A stretch of DNA of 64,000 bases from Cristatella mucedo (Eukaryota; Bryozoa; Phylactolaemata; Cristatellidae): the NCBI GenBank assembly GCA_009760855.2, contig WPIO01000001.1, positions 19,619,501 to 19,683,500 of the forward strand, in the 5' to 3' direction. The position numbers and the translations under genes are program-made. The notes under the pieces were generated by a model. It searched no databases. It was not told the DNA's origin and saw nothing but the letters and a program-made list of their open reading frames with translations. Numbering within the stretch: the stretch's first letter is position 1; every line of letters starts with the position of its first letter. Shown piece after piece: positions 22,736-37,246 of this stretch.

Positions 22736-24650
22736 ACGAAAAAGTTTACTTTTTTATTATTGCTTCATATTTCTTTCGCTCATTCTTCTAATATATCTAC
22801 ATCTCATACTCTTAAGTCTTGCAAGATGGGAACAATTAAAATTACTTTTCTCATAAGACATAAGCTCCATTCAGTGTTAATAACGTACAACTTTTTTCGC
22901 ATTTGTAAAGCTTCTCCCATAAATAAGCCCAGACTTCTGATCACCCAACAGACGGAAATCGCCACCTCGAATGCCGCTGACGATCTAGCACTTTACGTTG
23001 ATAATATATGAAAGGCTGAACCAAGTTATTGTTTCTTTCGAGGGAGTTGTATCTAGAACACCGGCAAGAAGCAATTCTGCGTTTTATTTTTAGGGCATGC
23101 CAACAATTAAAGGTCATGGCTTTTAATGGTGACAAATCTAGGTTAATTTGAGTAAAAAGCAGATCCACTTTTGCAAAATATTACTCTCTGCGTAAATAAT
23201 TAAACGGTTCTATGCCAACCGGTTTCATAAAAACTAGCGTAATTAATTCAGGTTAACATTTTTAACACTTAAGCTCTTCGGGATAGTATCACTCAAAGGC
23301 TCAGTGACTCTCAAGAATGCCAAATATGTGGCTAAGAACCGGAGATAACGCTACATTGCAATAGTTCGAGCCAGAAAAAATAGATGAGAAGCCGCTAACT
23401 GCCCCTGCCAAGCTTTTGACAGCCAATGCCAATAGAGTACTAGCCTGCAACGGAACTGACTGGGACGTAAGAATTCCACTAAATCATTGTTGTTACCAAT
23501 GTTTGTCTTGAAAAAAGTATGCTTAAACTGACATTTTAGAGCTCGGTGTCTCACCTTTTACCTGCCACATGTATGTGATATTCCTTTCAAGTTACATACC
23601 TCATCGCCAGAGCTTGCAACGAAGCCTTGCCCCATTTCGCCAACGAAATATAGTGGATGCCTGGGCGGATGCCCTCATACTCTTAGTCTCTAGTTGTCAC
23701 TTTTTCATTTCTCATTGCAGCTCTACGCGCTGGCGACATAGCTAAGGTCGTTCAAACAGCTGGGACAGCTTAAAAAATCGTGGCAGTTCTCATGTAAGTG
23801 AGCCAGGCGCTACTACCTTAGCCCAACGCCCGGGTAACTGCGCCATCTTGCAGCATTCCTCATCTGGCATCTGCTAGCTTTGGTTTCCTTTCTTTAAAGT
23901 TACCCTGGATCCTTGCGCGCCTCTCTAGCTCTTTAGCCGCCTAACTGAGCGCCGATATCCCCAATCGGCCTGTTTATTAGCTTTGTTAGCGACCTTGGGT
24001 GGGCTCGCAGCAGGGCAGACGCCGGTGTGGGACAGGTCAGGCGATCAGGACCGCCGGACTGGCGGGCCTAGCATTCCGACGCCCCTGCTTTAATCGGCCG
24101 CATGCGTCAGACGCTACAACAAAAAATAACACCATGATCTTAAGCATTCATCTCACAGCCCAGGTGCGACCAGGTCCAGCAGACAGCTAAATGATAATAA
24201 TTGTTATTGTATTATATAATTATATAATTGTTATTGTATAGTACTCTTAGGAAGTGTCAAACCATCCCGCGAGATTGTGACCAGAATTTTGGCGAAGCCT
24301 ACACGTTGCCGTCTTGCTCCGACTGTCAGCTAGTCACTGTCGGATAGTCGCCGGTAGCTAGGCACCACCAGCTAGGCACGGTGTAGGGCTTGTTCAATGC
24401 AGCAGTATCGCAACTGACTTACCTTTAGCGGAGCATTGTAGCAGTCGGCTATGGGCTGACGCTCATTTCGCTGTTCTTTTACTGAAGCATAGGGAAGTAG
24501 GACAGATAAGATCATAGAACTGGCTTTTAGTTTTGAATATATGGGGCTAGTGCGATAGACTGCATATTGCATCAAGCTGCTTCTCCCACTCAACTACATT
24601 GGATCCTGTGCAGGTGGGCGCTACATACTTCAGATTACCTGTACCATATC
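22736..24650. other. No gene recognised
   Basis: Short frames only. A small inverted AT-rich motif (TTATTGTATTATATAATTA) is at about 24203-24240. Confidence 0.35.
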
Positions 24651-24880
24651 TACAAGTAATGGTTAATACTGGATCTACTCACTACCTCAACTGCTCTCCT
24701 GACTCGGCTATGCTTCCCACTTTCTCTTTGTTGCGTGAGACGAAGTCTGTTGGCTACCGAATGCGCACCGAAAGCCGCTGAGGCTGTGAGTTCGCTATAC
24801 AAAACTCTCCTGCGTAACACCCAAATAGTCTTTATGACTTTGTGGAGTTACAGACGAGATACATTACCTTGCATTAAATC
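24651..24880 (+). mobile_element. LINE-B 3' end fragment
   Basis: The frame reads STHYLNCSPDSAMLPTFSLL, then RETKSVGYRMRTESR, the same as the C-terminal end of the LINE-B frame at 48.2 kb. The GTGGAGTTACAGACGAG and ATACATTAC tail follows. Confidence 0.8.
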
Positions 24881-25084
24881 AAACAAAGGTACTCAGGAAC
24901 TTGGTTTTTCGAGAATTGGCGAAAGTAAACATATAGTCTTATTTTTCTATACCTTTTTTAGTGCAAAGGTAGCTGCATAAAGAATAGCATGAAATGCACA
25001 ATTTCGTAAACGTATGCTCACGGATAATATAAAGCGTAGCTGAACATATTCCAGATTTATTGAGCACTAGGTAATAACTACAGT

Positions 25085-25145
25085 AATAATAATATATGTG
25101 AATAGCACCGTCAGAGAACTTAATCTTTGTCTGGGCACTTTAAAG
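25085..25145 (-). mobile_element. LINE-A tail fragment
   Basis: An isolated 3' tail (AGCACCGTCAGAGAACTTAA, TCTGGGCACTTTAAA) 15 bp from the next, longer minus copy. Confidence 0.65.
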
Positions 25146-25157
25146 TAGGATCTAGTT

Positions 25158-26705
25158 AGTAATAATAATTATACATTTATATTGCGCCTTTAGAGAACTT
25201 AATCTCTTTCTGAGCACTTTACATATGTTGTAAAGGAATCACAATCAAATGATCAGTGGTAACATGCACAATGTCAATAACATGGGTAGGGTGGCATGCA
25301 TATTATTGACATGTAAATGTTGTTGGCGGCAGCATACACAGTTTCAGCATGTATAAGCACATTAAAGGAAACACACAAGGACCCACCAAATTCTTCAAAA
25401 ACAGGTGCGTTTGTAACTTCTTGTTTACTGTCGTCAAGTCAGGGGATGTCGTAACGTCAACCAGGAGTGATTTCTAGGCTTTGGGAGCATACGAACTAAA
25501 AGCACGGTCCCCAAATGTTTAGAGACACGTATGAGGCATAGCTAAGTAGTTCAGTTCAGAAATGAAGGTGGTACGATGACTAGCCTGGTTGAAGAATTGT
25601 TCTGACAGTTAGGCTGGAGCTAGAGAATGAAGGGACCTAAAAGTGAGTAACAGAACTTTGAAGTCGATGCGCTGCTGTATTTAAAACCATTGCAGGTCGG
25701 CGAGAAGTGCTGTGATGTGGCAGCTTCGAAGATCACGACAGCCAAGCCTAGCTGCAGAGTTTTGCAACAACTATAAGCGCCTGATTGCACAGGCTGGTAA
25801 TAATAATAATAATGATAATAATAATGCATTTGTTAAAGTGGCGCTTTACATTTGCTGCTAAGGGAAACGCAATTGAATGGTGAGTAATATCATGCTTGAT
25901 AAACGAGCATGATATTACTCACCATTACGGTAGACCAGCAAGCAGTGAATTACATAAGTCGAGATGGGATGTCACAAATGCGTCAGCAAATATTGATTTA
26001 ATATCCCTGTCTAACCAGACACGAATTTTAGCATCGTTACGTAGCTGAAGAGACAGCCTTAACTGTTGAGCTTATGTGGTCGTCAAGTGAGAGGTAACTT
26101 TAGAACTGGACACCTAGATTTCGTGCAGATTTTACGCTAGAAATGCTGGCAGAGCCGCTTAAGAGCGTTAAGCTTTCCAATTAACATCCGTAATCTCGAG
26201 TTTCCCACTGAGACAGAACCTAAACCATTGCAGTGCAGCTCCAGCGATACCTACACGAGATGAGAGGTGCTCGAGAATGACTTGGTGATCAACCACCCGA
26301 AAGGCTACTGAGATCAAGAAAAAAAGCAGAGATAATTTAACTAAGTCGGCATTCCTGAGAAATTCGTTATACATCCGAAGCAATCCCGATTCGTGGAGCG
26401 ATTAGCTCTAAAACCAGATAGGAACTCGCTAGGTTTTAAGTTTCAATATACGGGTTCAATTGGTCGGCCACAACTCATTCCAGTGTCTTTTGACAGGAAT
26501 GGCAGTAGGGAGACTGGGTGGAAGTTGCTCAAGCTTTCTTGATCTAGTGCTGCTCTCCTAATTAGAGGCCTACTTTCAGCTTTTTAAAGGTGCAGGGTCG
26601 TGACCTGAGGCTTAGGGCATTTCTAACGTTAGTTATGCATGGCGCCAGTAGATCTATGCATCGTAAAAGTAGGACAGTGGGAATAGGTTGTAGAGGCTGA
26701 GTGTG
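25158..26705 (-). mobile_element. LINE-A copy interrupted by a nested tail insertion
   Basis: Minus orientation. It runs from the (TAA)-type tail at 25160 through the C-terminal part (about 25440-25797) to RT pieces (26383-26168, LLFFLISVAFRVVDHQVIL) and the PIPTVLLLRC region near 26700. Homology is broken between about 25798 and 25926 by a younger LINE-A tail and a fold-back hairpin. Confidence 0.8.
25798..25926 (-). mobile_element. Nested LINE-A tail with perfect 21-bp fold-back
   Basis: It begins with (TAA)n, then the LINE-A tail in minus orientation up to GGTGAGTAATATCATGC. Arms 25876-25896 and 25906-25926 are perfect inverted repeats around a 9-nt loop. On both sides the older LINE-A resumes at ...CTGGTA and GGTAGACC. 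Confidence 0.8.
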
Positions 26706-30115
<3,410 letters not shown>

Positions 30116-30121
30116 TTTATT
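30116..30121 (-). terminator. Possible INPP1 polyadenylation signal
   Basis: AATAAA on the minus strand about 490 nt past the INPP1 stop. It is the nearest canonical hexamer I see in that 3' region. Confidence 0.4.
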
Positions 30122-30610
30122 CAGTTATTCAGCTTGAAGACCGCAAATAAAAGGAAAATGACGGCTCAATACACAGTCAGGTCTGAGATCAATCATCAGA
30201 AGACCATTCATGCCTCGACTATCAAAAAGATCCCTATTACAATGAGATCTCGTTACAGTGCCCGTGATTGCCAAGAATGCACAAAACCAGCATAACGACG
30301 AGGTTTGCTCGAAACAACTGCGTTTGGTAGCAGCTTCGGAGCACCAAAATGCTGGCCAACCTAAGCTTAGTCTAGCAGTCAGCTGCTGCCAACCATGTCA
30401 ATGCTACCAAATAGTGCTATTCAAAAAAAGAGCAAAAGAAATCATAAAGAAGGTAGAGGTTGCTGCCACCAGATACCAAAGTGAGGCAACAAGGTTCAGC
30501 TCGTGCTGCTAGTCGCCACGTCGGCTGATGCTGCCCACTCTTACCCAACCCACACCCTCACCGAATAGGGGGGGAAGGGTTTGAGAGTTGGGCGCCGAGA
30601 TGTCATTCAT

Positions 30611-31217
30611 TCATTTGTGCAGCACCACACTGAAGAAGGCCTCCAGATGTGCCCTGGTTCGGTAGGCAACAAGGCCATTTTCAAGGCAGTATTTGCAACC
30701 ATCACCACCACCACCATCGCTGCTTTCCAATTGGCTGCCCTTGCTCCGATAGCCAATCTGGCAGCCTTCAAACGGCACTGTCGCCATGCTGCCACCGGCT
30801 CGGCAGTGAGCGGCAGCAGCTTCTAGTGCCACAGCATAATCGACAATGCCTCCGCCCACTGAACGGAGCACCGCGTGCACACCACATGCATCCCACTCGA
30901 ACACGGTGGGGCTGCGGCAAAAGAACACGTCTGCCGAGCCGCACACCACGGCAAGCAGCTTGTTTCCGGCACCGCTGGCTCTCACACAAAGCCAGCCCTT
31001 GCGAAGCAGCAAACTGCTGCTGCTGCTGCTGCCGCTCGCCGCTGCCGAAGTTGAAGCGTCGCCACCGCCACTGTCGCCCCCGGCCAGCTCGGTGCTGCCG
31101 ACAACGGCCACCAGCTGCCTAGAAGTCGGCTCATCCTTCTCTGCTGTTCGTGCTAAGGTCACGCTGCTCAATGTCACGTCACTGTGAGCTATACCCCAGA
31201 TAGGTGCTCCGTGCCAC
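30611..31217 (-). CDS. INPP1: INPP1 terminal exon 5
   Basis: Acceptor CCTTCTCAG. It begins WHGAPIWGIAH, matching the WKGQCYWG region of vertebrate INPP1. It then has a Gly/Ser-rich insert encoded partly by a CTG/CAG microsatellite (31008-31032), the metal-site WDACGVHAVLRSVGGGIVDY segment, and a C-terminal GLVAYRTRAHLEAF that matches the family end. The stop is at 30611-30613. Confidence 0.92.
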
Positions 31218-34200
31218 CTGAGAAGGGAAATAAAAAGCAAGAGCCGTCGTCAGACGCCGGAGACCAGCACGAACCCCGTTTCCCTCCCCCATCATCAATG
31301 AGGACTGAGGCAGCAACGAACAGGAAGTATATCCTAGTAGAGCGGTGGAGTGCTTGCGACCGAGGACACCGTCCATGATGGGCTGGCATAGGCAGTAGGC
31401 ATAGGCACAGGTAGACTGAGCGAGCGGCAACTGAGCGAGCGGCGCCACACTATAAACCCACTCAGCAATGGTGACGTCTGAAGAGGTCAGCCTCCAGCCT
31501 GCGGTGTCCCACGGTCGGTGGCGAGGAGGGCAAGAGGCCAAGATGCCACAGATGGACAGGCCAAGCATAGATAGACATTGCCGAGCGATGCCGAGCGATG
31601 CCGAGCAAGTCGCCCCAAGCGCCTGCAGTTCGGTCATGTCCAGCCCGTAAAGCTCCTCTCCACCATATGCCAGGCCTGATCTGCTGCCCCTTGCCTCTGC
31701 ACTGCTGTGCACGCAAGCCACATGGCCTAAGCCCGGCCACGGCCAGGCAGACATAGTCGTCTGCTTTTAGTTATATGAGACCTGCCCACGTATTACTTGA
31801 TTTTGATCGATTGTCTACTGGATCACCCTCTGGATGCTACCCTCGACTGTACTCTTGATATCCATGGCGAATAGCTAATTATTAATAATAATAATAATAA
31901 TAATAATAAGACATTAATGGTGCAATTAAGACACCAAGCATGCATTCACTGCATGCTTGCCTGTGCACGCTAGTCCTTCTGGGGCACGTACACATAATCT
32001 TGCCAGTGCATCACTGGCACAGCAATGGCTTAGGTCATATCTCAGAGGAAGATTTAAGAGTGCTGATGTCAATCAGTTACGATCATCAGGGAAAAAAGAA
32101 GCCTTTAAAGTATGGGTTACCCCAGGGATCTGTATTGAGTACATTCCTTTCCCAATCTATGCCTGGCCTATTGCCGATGTAATCACCAAGTACAATCTAG
32201 GCTTTCATTTTTATGCGGATGACAGCCGTACCTGTGCTTTGATCGTTCATTGCCTTACAGCATGTATTGCCGACATTTGATCCTGGATGACAACAACACA
32301 ATGTCTCACTTTGAATGATGATAAAAAACCAGCTTTCAAGTTAGGAGCTGGCCTAGTATTACTCAGAAATTGGACAGGCTGACCAGCTAAATCGACTCGG
32401 CCAGCATAACTCCTGTAGCATTTGCACGAAATCTGGGTGCCCTATTCCAGATTAACTATTCACGAGACAACCACATCCATTTCAAAGTCAAGTCTGCCTA
32501 CTTTCAGCCACATAACATTGCGAAAATTCGGGCTTGACTAGACAGGGAAACCACATTCAAGTTAGTCCACGCATTTTCTGACATACCGTCTTGACTTCTG
32601 CAATTCACTGCTTACATGTCTGCCGGCCTATGGTCTGTGCAATAAGCTGCTTACAGTTGGTGCAAAACGCTGCAGCTAGGCATGTCTATTGTGAGCGGCA
32701 AAGTTGCCACAGTACACTTGTTCTCGCCGACCTGTACTGCCTCCCATTCAAGCAGCATATCGACTACAAGGTTGTTAACACACTTCTAGGTCATTTCATT
32801 CTCTTGCTCCGGGCCTACCTATTCGAACTACTTGTTAATCACGCATCGCATCGTGCCACCCGCTCGTCTGAGTCGCTTAGCTGTGCTGCCAACCAGCCTC
32901 AGATCATGTGGAGACGGTGCCTTGAGTTCGTATGCTTCCAGAAGCTCGAACTCACACCCAACTGAGGTTAGGATATTGGCCTGATTTGACGACATTAGAA
33001 AAGAAGCACGCAACCAAGACCACATGCAATCGTCACACAGCATTTGCTACATGTGTGCAATAATCATTTGCGTTTTCATGCTAGCACTGTGCACGTCATT
33101 TCACAAACCAATTGGCATACTTTCTTTCCAGCATTAAGTAAAGTGCCTGTAAATAGATTTAGTTCGCTTGGAATGCTATACAGATGCTTTATTATTGTTA
33201 TTCTTATCAACACGGTAAGGGGTCTGCAAGCTGTGTCAAGCCGTTTGCTAACTCAACGTGGTGCAAATAGCTCATCTTTAGAGACAGGATGAATATATTA
33301 AGGAGTTTGATGCTGAAAAAATGCAATGGCAAAAAGGCAAAGGGGCGTGACATAGGAAAAGATACAGTGAATCGAATAGCCAATAACAACATTTCAAAAT
33401 CATTCTCAAGCAATGGTTAGGCTTGTGGCTTTCAGCCGTTTAAAGTGACATTGAATGTAGACTAATCAGATATTGTATAACACCATCACAGCCAAGATGG
33501 ACTTAACATTAATAATCATCCTGGGGTCTCGGGGAGAGGGCGAAGGGTAGAGACAAACTTCAGTTAGCATGGGGAGACTCATTGATCGGGATCAATCATT
33601 AAAGCAATGCACACAGCGCTGCTTTGGCCCAGTGGTTAAGGTATTCGCCCTAACGAAGGTCAAGGTGAATGTATTTGACGGCCGAGGTGGTGGGCTCGAG
33701 CCCTGAGGCATACGCAAAGTGCCTAAAAATAGAGATTAAGTTCTCTTATGGTGCTATACAAATGAATTTTATTATTATATATTTTTCCTGAATATGTACA
33801 TATCTGCTTCGAGGCGATAGAAAGCAAAAGGTAACCGCAGAACTCGTAGTGAAAAATTATAGTGGCATTACTTTCTGGAAAGAGGTATCGTGAGTTTTTT
33901 CTTACAAAGCTCATACTATTAGTTGTGTACACCATATTTTTTTTCGATGGCTCCATAATGTGACTGAAACATTTCAAGACCCTTACAATAAACGATAACA
34001 GAAACATCACAGTAGCTGCCGTAAAATATTTTTTTTAACCCTGGGGTGGTGCTTGTCTCGGGCTTTACTCAGAAGTCTTCAACAAAACAATTCCGCTTGA
34101 TGATATGATATGCATGATGATATATGATATTCACATATGCAACGACTGCAAATCTGAAGAACGTGAAGTATTCAAACTAAGCCCCTAAAATGTCATTCTT

Positions 34201-37200
34201 CTACTGCAGAAAGAAAACCTGGCTTATCTCGTAATGTTTCACTGTGCAGCCACAGTCTTTCAGATTGTGGAGCTGCCTGTGAGAATTCTAACCTCCTCTG
34301 CTGCCCCAGCTGCTAGCTTGAAAGCACTAAGAACGTCTCAGATTAGGCCATTGCAGATTTCATTAACAAAGCAAATGTCGTTGCTGAACGTGGCATTATG
34401 CTAATAAAAGAGATTAGCAGCTATGGTAGACAAGACCTTCAAGTGGTGGAGAAAACAGGGGAAGGAAATGTCAGCTCCAAAAAACGGGAATATTTTCGAA
34501 GCAACACCTTTCCCAAAATGTTTACTAAAGCATCACGTGTCCAGCTGATTTGATTAAAGAAATTTGTCCTCAATTGGCATACCATATTAAATGGAACCAT
34601 GATGGATGAGTCATTTTGATTATCGCCAGATCGGACCACCCAAGTGTGCCCTATACGTACACCCAAAATGTAGAAACAAACGACCAAGCACTGGTGCAAT
34701 ATTAACTAAGTATCTTATTAACTAGTATCAAAGCAAACAAAGCCAGATCCAAGCCAAGCAGACACATGCATACAGCATATAGCCTAGCTTTCTGCAAGGA
34801 CCGAGTAGTCCACCTCTGCAGGTCATCAGCATAGCGTTCAATAAAGCATGCCCCTTGTTCACAGGAGGCGCAGAATGCTACTTGGCAAGCACAACTTCCT
34901 AATGGAGTAGACCGTGCTTTTGTATTACCACAACCAATGATGGCCAGTCTCGTACAAAACACCATAGTCAAAGAAGCACATCGCCACTAGGTGGGGCAAT
35001 CAGCACTATCAGCTCGCAAACAGAGCAGTACTCATAGCCTTGACAGCGGAACAGCAAGCAGGTTAACGCTATCAGCCTAGCACCTCAAGCTTCATTACTT
35101 TAATTTACCTAGCCAGTGCTAACCAGGATCAGGATGGGCCAAAGCCAGAGGTAAAAATCACGGTCCCGCTGTAGATAGGGGCGCGACAGACTATACAAAC
35201 TTCACAGGGTAGGCCAGGGTTTCAGGGACTCCTTTGCAGTGCTACCTACAGAGTTTAAATTAGGCTACCAGATGATAGCCCTAGGCTGAGTGCACAATAG
35301 AAAATAAATTCAACTAAGAAGCCAGAAGCTCGACTGGAAGCACCAGGGCTGAAATTACCGTCGCGGCTGTGGGCGCGACCAACGTCGAGTGGAGCACATC
35401 CGATCTCTTTAATAGTTTTTCGCTTTAGTCGTCTTTATCTGCTACCATGCTCGGACCTCGAGTTTTCAAAAAATATTCTTTTGTCTTCTTTCAGTTTTAA
35501 ATCAATCTACAGGTTTATTAATATAAATGCATGTTACATAATGCAGAGGGACTCTCTGGGCATCTGAGCGCATACGCATGGCAAACTGCTCACTCTGGAG
35601 TAAATTTCGATGGGGTCAAAGGCGGAGGACATATGGGCATACACGTGGGTGGTCACTAGGGCATACAAGCAAGCTGGTGGATGCTGGTCTGGCTCAAATG
35701 CACACCCGACCGAAAGCACAAGCTAAGGCTAGCCTTACATATAACCGATGACACCTTAGTCGAACCACAGCTGCCAGAAAAAGCAATGCAATACTCGAGG
35801 CCTGGATCCTAACGGCTGCGTCCGGCTGCCGTGCCGATTAGACATCGTGCGGTCGTTGGTGGCACGCACGGTCCACCACTCTGTACCCGGCAGATGGCTT
35901 GCTCCGAAGGTGTGCAACTCACTCACTCACACAATTCTCGCTCAGTCAGATCGTGACCCTTTCTGCCAGTTGGCAGAATTTTTTTTCGAGCCCTTTTCTT
36001 CAGAGGCCCTTTTTTCACCACTCACTTCATCGGCGAGTCTCCTACTATTCAGATATTCTACTCTCTGCTGCTCTGCTGCACTGTGCATGTGTGCTGCTGC
36101 TGGCCTCCGGCCGGCCGGCCGGATGCATGCTGAAAGCAGCTCACCGAGCCTTATGTACGCCAGCGAAGCTGCCTGCTTCTCAGCGTGGCTTCGTCAAGTC
36201 CAAAATTGAAGGGTTAGACCGTTAAGAAAAACTGAAGACTCTCCCATGCGACTGCTGAGCAGGCCACACACAAAAATACAGGAATGCAGGCAGCTGCAGA
36301 ACAGGCAGGCGGTCCACGGTTTTCACACTCACATCATAACGAACAGGTAACGATAAACTTACTGGCCGTCAGGAAGTTGATGCTCGAATGGTCGAACGGC
36401 CACTCCGACAATCGGCTTGCCTGAGGAGCGGCTGAAGGCTCCAATCAGCACAGTTACACACTGCAGGCCCTTTGTGAATATTCCTTCAGTCACGGCAGGG
36501 CTCTCAATCCCCAGTATGTACTGCTCTGTGCTGTCTGCAACACAAATAGTACACATATGTACAGCGAAGGCATCGGCCTACGGCAGTCGTAAGACAATGG
36601 TGGTAAGGGGCAGCGTTGTGAGACATAGTCAGCGACACAGAGACACAGACAGCCTGACAGGGAGACAGCAGACTGAGACAGCGCACTGAGAAAGAAGACC
36701 GAGACAGAAAAAGACAGGCGATATCACAACACGCACTCACAGATAGAGACACGGTAACTAAGGAGACAGAGACTGAGACTGGCACATGTAGCGATATGCA
36801 AAGATAGAAAGACAGTCAGAAAGAAAGACAGGGATAGAGCGGCAAACAGATGCGAAGAGAGGATTATTTAAAAACGGAGAGAGAGAAAGACCAAGCAAAG
36901 AAAGCCAGAGATGAAGAAAGGAAACAAAGAAAGAGAACTAACCGATAAAGAGCAAAAGAGAGCAAGAGAGGAGAAAGAGTGATGGAGAGGAGAAAGGGTG
37001 ATTTAACACAAAAAACTAAGCAAGCAATAGGGAGTGGAGAGAGGATAGAAGGGAGAGAGAGAGAGAGAGGAAGATCAAGAGAAGAGGAATAGAGAAAGCA
37101 CGGGATGAAGGCATGAGGGTAATGGGAGTAAGCTAGAGAAAGATGGTGACGAAGAAACGAGAGATACATTTGGGGAAGAGTGAAGAGGACAAAGCATGGA

Positions 37201-37214
37201 GTCGAGAAAAAGAG

Positions 37215-37246
<32 letters not shown>

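Noticed and set aside
31179..31754. 191-codon minus frame upstream of INPP1 exon 5
   Set aside because: It overlaps the exon 5 acceptor in another frame and resembles no protein. The INPP1 homology starts exactly at 31217.
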